Shown here in pieces: positions 1 to 7,306 of a stretch of DNA of 10,056 nt. The notes beneath the pieces are model-generated. The model made no database searches and had not been told where the DNA came from. It worked only from the letters and a program-made list of their open reading frames with translations. The stretch spans positions 1 to 10,056 of the forward strand of contig JACMQE010000179.1 in assembly GCA_014377145.1 (NCBI GenBank). The letters run 5' to 3'. The stretch is from Glaciimonas sp. (lineage in GTDB: Bacteria; Pseudomonadota; Gammaproteobacteria; Burkholderiales; Burkholderiaceae). The first letter of the stretch is position 1, and every line of letters begins with the position of its first letter. Both the position numbers and the translations under genes were made by a program.

Positions 1-267
1 GGCGGTACTTTCTCGATTTCTAATGGTGGTACGTTTGGTTCTATGCTGTCGACGCCAATTATCAACCCGCCTCAATCGGCCATTTTGGGTGTGCATGCAA
101 CTAAAGACCGTGCAGTCGTTGAAAATGGTCAAATCGTGATTCGTCCAATGAACTATCTGGCCATGTCTTACGATCATCGTATTATTGACGGTCGTGAGGC
201 AGTGTTGGCGTTGGTCGCTATGAAAGATGCGTTGGAAGATCCAGCACGTTTGTTGCTGGACTTGTAA
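1..267 (+). CDS. odhB: 2-oxoglutarate dehydrogenase E2, dihydrolipoyl succinyltransferase (3' end, partial)
   Basis: This is the last 88 codons of an acyltransferase; the gene starts left of the window. E2 of the 2-oxoglutarate dehydrogenase complex moves the succinyl group from lipoyl-lysine to coenzyme A in the TCA cycle, in the cytoplasm. The catalytic HRxxDG motif is visible as DHRIIDGR, with the active-site His and Asp at visible residues 59 and 63. It is preceded by the family block [18 protein letters not shown], and the chain ends with the typical DPARLLLDL followed by TAA. The sucB/odhB assignment over the pyruvate dehydrogenase E2 rests on this C-terminus and on lpdA followed by zapE downstream, an order usual in Burkholderiales. 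Nothing in the visible part is broken. Confidence 0.93.
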   Translation, partial: GGTFSISNGGTFGSMLSTPIINPPQSAILGVHATKDRAVVENGQIVIRPMNYLAMSYDHRIIDGREAVLALVAMKDALEDPARLLLDL

Positions 268-338
268 GACAAACAAAGTAATTGCGCTCTGAAATCATCA
301 AATTGACTCGTTTAAAAATTTGGTGGCTTCAGTTGCAT

Positions 339-383
339 CGTTTTAGGTCAACCTATTGAAAATTAACTTTTCTGCCTAAAACG
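339..383. repeat. Inverted repeat between odhB and lpdA
   Basis: CGTTTTAGG at 339-347 is perfectly complementary to CCTAAAACG at 375-383. A smaller nested stem, GAAAA/TTTTC at 358-362 and 368-372, lies inside the 27-base spacer. No T-run follows, so it is not a classical terminator. It could be an mRNA structure that tunes E3 output relative to E2, or part of a decayed insertion. The rest of the 268-534 gap shows no recognisable gene. Confidence 0.4.
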
Positions 384-523
384 CAATCGAGGCGGTTAGC
401 GGTATCTTGCCAGCAGGTGTGGAATAAGTTACGTATAAGTTCTAGTAACAAGCGATCAAATAAATACCTAATTTTACTGGCTGTAATGCGTGAGCTTTTC
501 AACAAAATGCACCGCAAATCAAA

Positions 524-529
524 GAAGGA
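524..529 (+). promoter_or_regulatory. Ribosome binding site of lpdA
   Basis: GAAGGA lies five bases before the ATG at 535. It fixes that ATG as the start rather than the in-frame GTG at 490, which has no comparable site and would add 15 residues unlike the family's N-terminus. Confidence 0.75.
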
Positions 530-534
530 AAAAT

Positions 535-1962
535 ATGAGCAAGCAATTTGACGTCATCGTCATCGGTGGTGGTCCTGGTGGTTATATCGCAGCAATTCGT
601 GCGGCACAACTTGGTTTCAGCACCGCCTGTATTGATGAGTGGAAAAATGCGAACAACGGGCCTGCACCAGGCGGAACATGCACTAATGTCGGGTGCATTC
701 CATCAAAGGCAATGCTGCAATCATCTGAACATTTTGAACATGCGGGTCATACTTTTGCTGATCATGGTATCGATATCAAGGGATTAAGCTTAAATCTACC
801 GCAGATGCTGGCGCGTAAAAACACCGTTATCAAGCAAAATAATGATGGCATCCTATATTTGCTGAAAAAGAATAAAGTTACTTTTTTTCACGGGCGCGGC
901 TCTTTTGTAAAAGCCGATGTCAATAAATACGATATAAAAGTTGTCGGCAAAACGGAAGAATTAATTAGCGGTAAACACATTATTCTAGCGACTGGTTCCA
1001 ATGCACGCGAATTGCCGGGCGCGGCTTTTGACGAAAAACTAATCCTTTCAAATACCGGTGCACTGGCAATCGATACTTTGCCAAAGACACTCGGCGTGAT
1101 CGGTGCAGGTGTCATCGGTCTTGAAATGGGAAGCGTCTGGCGTCGTCTGGGCACTGAAGTTACTGTACTCGAAGCGCTACCAGTTTTCCTTGGTGCGGTG
1201 GATGATCAAATCGCCAAAGAAGCAGCCAAGCTATTCGCGCAACAGGGTTTGTGCATCAATCTTGGTGTCAAAATTGGCGCGATCAAGGTCGGGAAAAAAG
1301 ATGTTTCTGTTGAATATACGGACGCCAAAGGTGAAGTCAAAAAAGCAGTGTTTGATAAGTTAATCATTTCCATTGGCCGCACACCAAACACCATTGGTCT
1401 TAATGCCGAAGGTATTGGTTTGCAACTCGACGAACGCGGTTTCATTAATGTTGATATTGATTGCAAAACCAATCTGGCAAATGTCTGGGCAGTTGGCGAC
1501 GTAGTGCGTGGCCCAATGCTGGCGCATAAAGCTGAAGAAGAGGGCGTTGCGGTAGCAGAGCGTATCGCTGGTCAACACGGGCACGTCAATTTCAATACTA
1601 TTCCGTGGGTCATCTACACCTCGCCAGAAATCGCATGGGTGGGTAAAACCGAGCAGCAGCTGAAAGCTGAAGATGTTGTGTATAAGGTAGGTACGTTCCC
1701 ATTCCTGGCAAATGGCCGGGCGCGTGCATTGGGAGACACTTCCGGTATGGTAAAATTTTTAGCCGATGCAAAGAGCGACGAAATTCTCGGTGTGCACATT
1801 ATCGGACCGATGGCGTCTGAGTTAATTTCTGAAGCTGTTGTAGCAATGGAATTTCGCGCTTCGGCGGAAGATATTGGACGTATCTGTCATGCGCATCCTT
1901 CACTATCAGAGGCGACTAAAGAAGCTGCTCTGGCAGTCGATAAGCGTTCTCTTAACTTCTAG
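535..1962 (+). CDS. lpdA: Dihydrolipoamide dehydrogenase (E3)
   Basis: This 475-residue flavoenzyme reoxidises dihydrolipoamide on the E2 subunit of 2-oxo acid dehydrogenase complexes and passes electrons through FAD to NAD+. In order: an FAD-binding Rossmann motif GGGPGG (residues 11-16); the redox disulfide in GGTCTNVGCIPSK (Cys49 and Cys54); an NAD-binding motif GAGVIGLE (190-197); the second FAD contact AVGD (319-322); and the dimerisation domain with the catalytic His-Glu pair in HAHPSLSE (His454, Glu459). All key residues are present and the length is normal for the family. It follows odhB on the same strand but after 267 bases, longer than usual for this operon, so a separate promoter or mRNA processing is possible. 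A terminator at 2254-2282 probably ends its transcript. Confidence 0.97.
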   Translation: MSKQFDVIVIGGGPGGYIAAIRAAQLGFSTACIDEWKNANNGPAPGGTCTNVGCIPSKAMLQSSEHFEHAGHTFADHGIDIKGLSLNLPQMLARKNTVIKQNNDGILYLLKKNKVTFFHGRGSFVKADVNKYDIKVVGKTEELISGKHIILATGSNARELPGAAFDEKLILSNTGALAIDTLPKTLGVIGAGVIGLEMGSVWRRLGTEVTVLEALPVFLGAVDDQIAKEAAKLFAQQGLCINLGVKIGAIKVGKKDVSVEYTDAKGEVKKAVFDKLIISIGRTPNTIGLNAEGIGLQLDERGFINVDIDCKTNLANVWAVGDVVRGPMLAHKAEEEGVAVAERIAGQHGHVNFNTIPWVIYTSPEIAWVGKTEQQLKAEDVVYKVGTFPFLANGRARALGDTSGMVKFLADAKSDEILGVHIIGPMASELISEAVVAMEFRASAEDIGRICHAHPSLSEATKEAALAVDKRSLNF

Positions 1963-1983
1963 CAGAAATTCCGATGCGCCATT

Positions 1984-2229
1984 TTGAGTGTACTGAAGTT
2001 GTCGTCGCCGTATCTGATGGTGAATTTGTACGCAGTTTGTAGAAAAAGTGGCTATTACACCGCAGAAACTGTCTACAAAGCACCTCCTGGGTTCGGCTTA
2101 CCCAATATGGGCAGTGGTGCTGGAGGCGGCAGTATTGGCTTGGGAGTGGGCATGACTTTCCCGCTGAATGTCGGCGGTAAAAGCAATGTCTATCCTAGTC
2201 GGATAACGGTCGAAATGGAACCATTGTAG
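1984..2229 (+). CDS. Small glycine-rich ORF of uncertain status, possible gene remnant
   Basis: An 81-codon reading frame starting at TTG, in the same frame as lpdA and separated from its stop by seven codons. I do not recognise it. The second half looks protein-like: a YYTAETVYKAPP stretch, then a Gly/Ser-rich run (GSGAGGGSIGLGVGMTFPL) and a VYPSRITVEME ending, reminiscent of the C-termini of small exported or lipoprotein-like proteins. The first 20 residues look random. There is no Shine-Dalgarno site or signal peptide, and ATG at 1974 opens a different short frame. It may be the 3' remnant of a small envelope-protein gene whose start was lost. The terminator immediately downstream fits either reading. 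Confidence 0.35.
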   Translation: MSVLKLSSPYLMVNLYAVCRKSGYYTAETVYKAPPGFGLPNMGSGAGGGSIGLGVGMTFPLNVGGKSNVYPSRITVEMEPL

Positions 2230-2253
2230 GGATGATGAACTTTCGATTAAGCG

Positions 2254-2282
2254 TGGGTGAGCAAAGACTCGCCCATTTTTTT
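2254..2282 (+). terminator. Rho-independent terminator after lpdA unit
   Basis: An eight-base-pair stem (TGGGTGAG at 2254-2261 with CTCGCCCA at 2268-2275, one G-U pair) has a six-base loop and is followed at once by seven T residues (2276-2282). This is a textbook intrinsic terminator and separates the odhB-lpdA unit from zapE. Confidence 0.85.
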
Positions 2283-2285
2283 GTC

Positions 2286-2321
2286 CACCGATTCTGATAG
2301 CTTAAGAGTAAGTTATCGGTG
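2286..2321 (+). promoter_or_regulatory. Overlapping stem-loops upstream of zapE
   Basis: Two mutually exclusive hairpins can form. One is CACCGAT (2286-2292) with ATCGGTG (2315-2321). The other is GATAGCTTA (2296-2304) with TAAGTTATC (2309-2317), nine pairs including one G-U around an AGAG tetraloop. They share bases 2315-2317. This could be a leader structure of the zapE mRNA or a DNA palindrome for a regulator; no known riboswitch is recognised. Confidence 0.3.
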
Positions 2322-2361
2322 ACGAATTACGGGTGTGTGACGTAGGTGAAAATTGAATATC

Positions 2362-3459
2362 ATGAATGCCCTGGAATTCTACGAACAGACGCTGGCACAG
2401 CGTGGATTTAGCTCGGATGCTGCGCAATTACAGGCGGTTGAGCGCCTGCAACGATCTTACGATGAATGGGTAGCTTTCAAGGCCCAGCGTTCGAACTCTT
2501 TAAAGCGTCTGATTAATAGGCTGGATGTGCCGCGTGGCCTGTATATGTGGGGTGGCGTTGGTCGCGGCAAATCTTTCTTGATGGATAGCTTTTACTCGGT
2601 GGTGCCGGTGGTGCGGAAAGTCCGTCTACACTTTCATGAATTCATGCGTGCAGTGCATCGCCAGCTAGATGAGTTGAAGGGGATTGAAGATCCGCTCGAT
2701 GAAGTCGCCAAACGTATCGCGAAAAAATACCGATTGATCTGTTTTGATGAATTTCACGTCTCAGATATCGCTGACGCGATGATTTTGTATAACTTATTAA
2801 GAGCTTTATTTGAAAAGGGCGTGTCATTCGTGATGACTTCCAATTACGAACCTGACACCTTGTATCCAGATGGTTTACATCGAGATCGCATGTTGCCAAC
2901 CATTAAATTGTTACGCGATAAGCTCGACATCATGAATATCGATGCAGGTATCGACTATCGCCGACGTGCAATGGATCATGTAGATAGCTATTATTCGCCA
3001 CTCAATGGCGATAGTGAACGGGCCTTGCGCCATGCCTTTGCCGGTATTGCCGAAATTGCTGACGAAGATCCTGTGGTTGATATTGAAACACGCAAAATCA
3101 AGTCTTTGCGACGTGCTGGTGGCATTATCTGGTTTGATTTCGCTACTCTTTGTGGTGGTCCTCGGTCGCAAAATGATTATCTGGAAATTGCCAGTCGCTT
3201 CCATACGGTGATATTGTCTAGTATTCCTCAAATCTCAGCCGGAATGTTATCTGAAGCGCGCCGTTTTACATGGCTGATTGATGTTTTTTATGATTATAAG
3301 ATCAAATTAATCATGTCCGCCACCGTGGCACCTGAAGAACTTTATACACAGGGTGTGCTAGCGAATGAATTTCATAGGACGGTTTCGCGCATTAGTGAGA
3401 TGCAATCAAAGGAATATATGGATTCGGAACAACGTGTTATGGCAGCGGCAATCGCGTGA
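2362..3459 (+). CDS. zapE: Cell division protein ZapE (AFG1-like ATPase)
   Basis: A 365-residue P-loop ATPase of the ZapE/AFG1 family. In E. coli ZapE binds FtsZ at the septum and destabilises FtsZ polymers in an ATP-dependent way late in division. Visible motifs: Walker A GGVGRGKS (64-71), the HFHEFM block typical of the family (90-95), Walker B LICFDEFHV (125-133, with Asp129-Glu130), a sensor-like MTSNYEP (158-164), GLHRDRMLP (171-179) and the C-terminal SATVAPEELY (319-328). Length matches E. coli ZapE (about 375). The start was set at ATG 2362 because MNALEFYEQ fits the family N-terminus; an AGGTGA site at 2344-2349 is 12 bases away. An in-frame TTG at 2353 would add three residues but lies too close to that site. 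The position after lpdA is common in Burkholderiales. Confidence 0.95.
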   Translation: MNALEFYEQTLAQRGFSSDAAQLQAVERLQRSYDEWVAFKAQRSNSLKRLINRLDVPRGLYMWGGVGRGKSFLMDSFYSVVPVVRKVRLHFHEFMRAVHRQLDELKGIEDPLDEVAKRIAKKYRLICFDEFHVSDIADAMILYNLLRALFEKGVSFVMTSNYEPDTLYPDGLHRDRMLPTIKLLRDKLDIMNIDAGIDYRRRAMDHVDSYYSPLNGDSERALRHAFAGIAEIADEDPVVDIETRKIKSLRRAGGIIWFDFATLCGGPRSQNDYLEIASRFHTVILSSIPQISAGMLSEARRFTWLIDVFYDYKIKLIMSATVAPEELYTQGVLANEFHRTVSRISEMQSKEYMDSEQRVMAAAIA

Positions 3460-3511
3460 CCAAGGTAAACAATTGAGGAATGTAATAACGTAAAGAAATG
3501 GATGGAAATAC

Positions 3512-4285
3512 GTGAGACTAGTCCCTTCTGCTTTTTATCCGTCGCTACAAGCGATTTCTGTTATTGGTATGCGCCAGCGGGTGAGATCCGTATTGTTATT
3601 TTCAGCGGTTCTGGTCTTGAGTAGTGTGGCCCTGGCAAGCACAGCAGCACATGCGCAGGAAGCGGCGAGACCGGCCGAAAACAGCATTATTAACCAGGAT
3701 ACCCAACAACGTCAGGCTGAGGACGTCCACCAATACCTTAAGCAAGGTACCCTACAGCCTGTCAAGACAAGAGACAATCCTATTTTCTCGATCGATCCCA
3801 ATACTATACTTGATACGTCTATTCCTGCAGCCGATTTTGCGGCCCGTCATCCAATTGGATCGGTGAGTTCTGTGGTGGGCGCTGACGAAGTATTGACCGA
3901 TGTAGCGAAAGCGCGTGCCGATGTCGAGTTACGTAACCTTAATAGACAACGGCTTTGCTATAAAAAATTTTTTACTACCCAATGCTTAAATGCTGCCAAA
4001 GAACAGAGACGCCTGGCATTAAAAAAAATTCGTCCGCTTGAGATAGAGGCGAATGCATTTAAGCGGCATGCCGCTGCCGATGACCGGGATAAAGCGCTAG
4101 CTGATCAAGCGCTCAAAGAAGTCATCGCATCACCTAAACGCGAACAAGATCAAAAAGAAAAAGAGAGTACAAAAGCACGCAAAGTAAAAGAAGGAGACGC
4201 AAAAGCTGCTGCGGTTGAAGCCAATACCAAATTACATGCAGGCGATACCGAAAAGCGGGTAACGGATAATGCCGAAAAATTATAG
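3512..4285 (+). CDS. Predicted exported Lys/Glu-rich protein, C-terminally truncated
   Basis: A 257-residue protein of unknown function. It has a signal peptide: basic RQRVR (21-25), a hydrophobic stretch (27-43) and a likely signal-peptidase site AHA|QE after residue 48, pointing to the periplasm or cell surface. The mature part holds a conserved-looking Cys-x8-Cys segment (CYKKFFTTQC, Cys149 and Cys158), possibly a disulfide, then a charged helical tail rich in Lys, Glu and Ala from about 160, likely coiled coil. I recall similar Cys-pair exported proteins next to zapE in related betaproteobacteria, but without a named function. The GTG at 3512 is the longest start; ATG at 3569 would give a more compact signal peptide but has no better ribosome site. 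The reading frame ends early at TAG 4283-4285; the old C-terminus is still readable downstream, so this copy may be truncated or a pseudogene. Confidence 0.7.
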   Translation: MRLVPSAFYPSLQAISVIGMRQRVRSVLLFSAVLVLSSVALASTAAHAQEAARPAENSIINQDTQQRQAEDVHQYLKQGTLQPVKTRDNPIFSIDPNTILDTSIPAADFAARHPIGSVSSVVGADEVLTDVAKARADVELRNLNRQRLCYKKFFTTQCLNAAKEQRRLALKKIRPLEIEANAFKRHAAADDRDKALADQALKEVIASPKREQDQKEKESTKARKVKEGDAKAAAVEANTKLHAGDTEKRVTDNAEKL

Positions 4286-4458
4286 CGTATTCAGCAAACT
4301 GGAGCAGCGAAGGCTACTGAGAGGGCTGCAAATAGGCCTGCGTTTATCAAAAAAAGACAAGATGCAGCAGAGCTGCACGTCAGTAGGAAGTCGCTGAAAA
4401 GAAGCCCTCCACGACCCCTGCTACGGTGCTACCGCCACCAGCTTCAGCGCAACCATGA
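4286..4458 (+). pseudogene. Decayed former C-terminus of the exported protein
   Basis: Reading on in frame past the TAG at 4283 gives coherent sequence of the same lysine/alanine-rich style (IQQTGAAKATERAANR, then KKRQDAAE) up to about 4373. From about 4378 the coherent frame is a different one: RQ, a TAG at 4384-4386 where CAG would give Gln, then EVAEKKPSTTPATVLPPPAS and a TGA at 4456. A proline-rich ending like this is common for such proteins. At least three lesions (two stops, one frameshift) therefore separate the present stop from the ancestral end. Confidence 0.6.
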
Positions 4459-4461
4459 TTC

Positions 4462-4490
4462 TTGATATGTCTCTTTTAAATCGGATTAAT
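4462..4490 (+). promoter_or_regulatory. Candidate sigma-70 promoter for the ydcH-type gene
   Basis: TTGATA (4462-4467, five of six bases of the -35 consensus) is followed after 17 bases by ATTAAT (4485-4490, four of six of the -10 consensus). It would leave a leader of about 150 bases before the ATG at 4649. This is by-eye matching in an A/T-rich stretch and could be chance. Confidence 0.35.
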
Positions 4491-4648
4491 TCAAGATACT
4501 TAAAGACAGAGTTATAAAAAACGAAAAATAGGATAAATTTGGTGCTTAGTACTTTTCTGAAAAATAGTGTGTGCAGGAATTATCTCACTCACTTATTGCG
4601 TCAAATGATCCTCTAGAATGTATTGAATTTCATTGCTGGAATGTGACT

Positions 4649-4849
4649 ATGCTAGATCGAGAAGATATTCGCTGTCGTATCCTTGAACTTGAAGTTGAAC
4701 ATCGCGATCTGGATGCAGTGATCGAAGTGATAACCAATGATCTAAGGCCCGAAGAGTTACAGTTGCGACGCCTGAAGAAACGCAAACTGCAACTGAAAGA
4801 CCATATTACGTTACTTAGAATGCAGTTAATTCCAGATATCCCAGCCTAA
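4649..4849 (+). CDS. YdcH/DUF465 family small protein
   Basis: A 66-residue protein with the hallmark layout of the YdcH (DUF465) family: an N-terminal helix with the EHRDLDAVI segment (17-25) and the conserved run LQLRRLKKRKLQLKDHI (38-54), then the ending LIPDIPA. Members are small helical-hairpin proteins of about 70 residues with no established biochemical role. The ATG at 4649 is preferred over the in-frame GTG at 4571, since the extra 26 residues (with ECIEFHCWN) do not look like the family and the shorter form has the normal length. Ribosome site is weak (TGGA about nine bases upstream). It lies between the truncated exported protein and the helicase on the same strand. Confidence 0.85.
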   Translation: MLDREDIRCRILELEVEHRDLDAVIEVITNDLRPEELQLRRLKKRKLQLKDHITLLRMQLIPDIPA

Positions 4850-4879
4850 GCATGGCCTCAGCATCGTATTGAAGATTTT

Positions 4880-4979
4880 TTACGCATATTGTCCCGGCAA
4901 CGTCCTTACCAAAACCTGCCAACGAAGAGTACCCTAGTGCGGCCAGGAAAGCACAATATCGCTGGGGCAATATGTGTAA
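4880..4979. repeat. 100-bp near-perfect palindromic element, MITE-like
   Basis: Bases 4880-4898 pair with 4961-4979 over 19 positions with no mismatch if three G-U pairs are allowed (TTACGCATATTGTCCCGGC against GCTGGGGCAATATGTGTAA), leaving a 62-base centre. Read as DNA, these are inverted termini of a miniature element without a gene. The right terminus with its flank (4964-4990, minus strand) resembles 7266-7294 on the plus strand. No clear target duplication is visible. Alternatively it could be a structured RNA. Confidence 0.5.
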
Positions 4980-4998
4980 GTTCTAATAATCAATAAAT

Positions 4999-5025
4999 GA
5001 TGAGTTTGCCAACTCCAAACTCATC
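4999..5025 (+). terminator. Perfect 10-bp hairpin, possible weak terminator
   Basis: GATGAGTTTG (4999-5008) is exactly complementary to CAAACTCATC (5016-5025) around a seven-base loop. Only TCTTTG follows, so the U-tract is poor. It sits between the YdcH-type gene and the helicase and may reduce read-through or protect the 3' end of the upstream mRNA. Confidence 0.4.
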
Positions 5026-5092
5026 TCTTTGAAGTCGCATATTTCATTACATTTTTCATATTTTCTCTTCAGCCTGATTACTGTAAGTTACC

Positions 5093-7150
5093 TTGACGAA
5101 GATACATCCACCTCCGTTGCCGACGATGCACCCCCCCGCAGGCACCCATGACGCCGACATTGACCAATTGTTTAGTTCGAAAGGTCCGCTAGGACATATC
5201 GTTGGCGGATTTCGCCCACGCATGGCCCAAACTGAAATGGCGAAGGCAATTGCCGAAGCGATCGCACAACAAAAGACATTGATCGCTGAAGCCGGTACGG
5301 GTACCGGCAAGACCTTTGCGTATCTTGTGCCAGCTTTGCTATGGGGCGGCAAAGTGATCATTTCAACCGGAACCAAAAATTTGCAGGACCAATTATTTTT
5401 GCGCGATATTCCAATTGTGCGGAAGGCACTAAGCGCGCCCGTATCGATTGCATTACTGAAGGGCAGGGCTAACTATGTGTGTCATTTTCATTTGGAAAGG
5501 ACAAAGCAAAACGGGCGGATGACCTCCCGTGATGATACTGGCCATTTACGCGAGATTTCGCGTTTCATGAAGACCACCAGCTCTGGCGACAAGGCGGAGT
5601 TATCAAAGGTACCGGAAACTGCATTGATCTGGAATCTAGTGACCTCGACGCGGGACACCTGCCTCGGCGCGGAGTGCCAGTATTATCAGGATTGTTTTGT
5701 CATGAAAGCACGCAAAGAGGCCCAACAAGCCGACATCGTTGTCGTCAATCACCATTTATTCTTTGCCGATGTCGCTTTAAAAGATACCGGGGTAGCTGAG
5801 CTATTACCTTCTGCCAACACCATTATTTTTGATGAGGCACATCAATTACCTGAGGTTGCCACGTTATTTTTTGGTGATACCGTGTCAACTTCGCAGATTC
5901 TTGAATTGTGCCGGGATGTTTTAGCCGAGGGCCTATCTCATGTACGCGATGGTGCTGACTGGGCCAAGGTAGAAATGCCAGTCGAGAAGGCGGCGCGGGA
6001 TTTGCGTCTGGCATTTCCGCAAGATGCAATTCGTCTTTCGGTCAATCAGATCGCCCCATCCAGCGCCTTCTTCCCCGCATTGGAAACCTTGCGCCAAGAA
6101 TTTGAAGGCATGATCGCGAAGCTTGAAAAGCAAGCTGAACGCGCCGAAACTATCGAACAATGTCGCACCCGTGCGATTGAGCTAGGCATGCGAATTGCCG
6201 CATGGAATAAGCCAGAATTTGCCAAAGCCAAGACCAAAACGACTAGCGCCACCACTACGAAGCACGTGGTCGATGGCGACCCGGAAGGTAAGGTATTATG
6301 GGTAGAGGCGTTTTCGACATCGCTACACTTGCACCAGACGCCACTTTCGATTGCTCCTATTTTTAATAAGCAGCGTGAAAGCGTGCTACGCACCTGGATT
6401 TTTACCTCGGCAACGTTGGCTGTCAAAAATGATTTTCAGCATTACGCCGCACAAATGGGACTGGTGGGGGAGCCCGCACAGTCTTGGCCAAGTCCCTTTG
6501 AATACAAAGAGCAGGGTCTCTTATACGTACCGCAGAACTTGCCGCAGCCAAATTCACCCGAATACACTGATGCTGTTATTGATGCCGCGCTACCCGTGAT
6601 TGAAGCGGCTGGCGGTCGTACTTTCTTGCTCTGCACTTCGCTGCGCGCCGTCAATCGTGCCGCAGAGAGATTGCGCACAGAGTTCGAAGAGCGGAAACTT
6701 CCATTTCCATTATTAGTGCAGGGCGAGGCAGGTCGCACCGAATTGCTTGATCGTTTTCGTATTGCCGGGAATGCAGTACTCATTGGTAGCCAGAGTTTTT
6801 GGGAGGGCGTTGACGTTCGTGGCGCAGCGTTGTCGCTGGTGATTATTGATAAATTGCCCTTTGCTCCACCAGACGACCCTGTATTGGCAGCGCGTATCGA
6901 TGCGTTGGAAAAGAAGGGTATGAACGGTTTTATGCACCACCAGTTGCCTGCTGCGATTATTAATATCAAGCAGGGCGCGGGACGCTTGATCCGGGATGAG
7001 AGTGATCGCGGGGTATTAATGATTTGTGACCCCCGACTTATTTCGAAGGGGTACGGAAAACGCATCTGGCAGAGTTTACCACCTTTTAAACGCACGCGTG
7101 ATCTTAGCGTGGCAACGGAATTTTGGCACGCCAGTCCGGTAGCGGAGTAA
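5093..7150 (+). CDS. yoaA: DinG/YoaA-type Fe-S ATP-dependent DNA helicase
   Basis: A 685-residue superfamily 2 helicase of the XPD/DinG group, a 5'-3' DNA helicase linked to repair and replication-fork maintenance. Motifs in order: a Q-like FRPRMAQTEMA (40-50), Walker A EAGTGTGKT (66-74), four cysteines spaced for an Fe-S cluster (130, 190, 195, 201), VVNHHLFF (217-224), the DEAH box (247-250), FTSATL (437-442), GSQSFWEGVD (565-574), DKLPFAPPDDPV (586-597) and QGAGRLIR (627-634). The LPFAPPDDP block and the ending RGVLMICDPRL favour the YoaA branch over DinG proper, hence the symbol; in E. coli YoaA works with the polymerase III chi subunit. The start is unclear: TTG 5093 has only a weak TAAG upstream, and ATG 5126 (residue 12) is a reasonable alternative. 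All catalytic motifs are intact. Confidence 0.93.
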   Translation: MTKIHPPPLPTMHPPAGTHDADIDQLFSSKGPLGHIVGGFRPRMAQTEMAKAIAEAIAQQKTLIAEAGTGTGKTFAYLVPALLWGGKVIISTGTKNLQDQLFLRDIPIVRKALSAPVSIALLKGRANYVCHFHLERTKQNGRMTSRDDTGHLREISRFMKTTSSGDKAELSKVPETALIWNLVTSTRDTCLGAECQYYQDCFVMKARKEAQQADIVVVNHHLFFADVALKDTGVAELLPSANTIIFDEAHQLPEVATLFFGDTVSTSQILELCRDVLAEGLSHVRDGADWAKVEMPVEKAARDLRLAFPQDAIRLSVNQIAPSSAFFPALETLRQEFEGMIAKLEKQAERAETIEQCRTRAIELGMRIAAWNKPEFAKAKTKTTSATTTKHVVDGDPEGKVLWVEAFSTSLHLHQTPLSIAPIFNKQRESVLRTWIFTSATLAVKNDFQHYAAQMGLVGEPAQSWPSPFEYKEQGLLYVPQNLPQPNSPEYTDAVIDAALPVIEAAGGRTFLLCTSLRAVNRAAERLRTEFEERKLPFPLLVQGEAGRTELLDRFRIAGNAVLIGSQSFWEGVDVRGAALSLVIIDKLPFAPPDDPVLAARIDALEKKGMNGFMHHQLPAAIINIKQGAGRLIRDESDRGVLMICDPRLISKGYGKRIWQSLPPFKRTRDLSVATEFWHASPVAE

Positions 7151-7306
7151 AGTCTAGCTCTGTCATTAACTTGTAATAATGCAACCTTATTGCCTTATAT
7201 CCATTGACGGCCCACCTGACAGTTATTCACGCTATTTAAATAACCGTCAAAATGCTACGTTTATGATTATTTAGGACTTACGCAGAACTGTCCCAAGAGC
7301 CAGCCT
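7151..7306. other. Helicase downstream spacer with a hairpin
   Basis: No gene is seen. GACAGTTATT (7218-7227) pairs with AATAACCGTC (7239-7248) with one mismatch around an 11-base loop; no T-run follows, so termination here is doubtful. From here to about 10 kb no reading frame is clearly intact. Confidence 0.35.
7266..7294 (+). repeat. IS-end-like sequence related to the 4880-4979 element
   Basis: The stretch ATTATTTAGGACTTACGCA followed by a GTCCC block matches the reverse complement of 4964-4990 (ATTATTAGAACTTACACA and a GCCCC block) in most positions with small gaps. AGGACTTACGCA is typical of the termini of several insertion-sequence groups as I recall them. No partner terminus was found downstream, so it would be a solitary relic. 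Confidence 0.4.

Noticed and set aside
490..534. Upstream GTG start for lpdA adding 15 residues
   Set aside because: The ATG at 535 has a good GAAGGA site and gives the family's standard N-terminus directly before the FAD-binding fold.
4571..4648. Upstream GTG start for the YdcH-type protein
   Set aside because: The extra 26 residues do not resemble the family and the ATG at 4649 gives the usual length.
6442..7095. Long minus-strand reading frame of 217 codons
   Set aside because: It lies fully opposite the helicase gene, whose motifs are intact, and its translation is Ser/Arg-rich without domains; it is a shadow of the coding strand.
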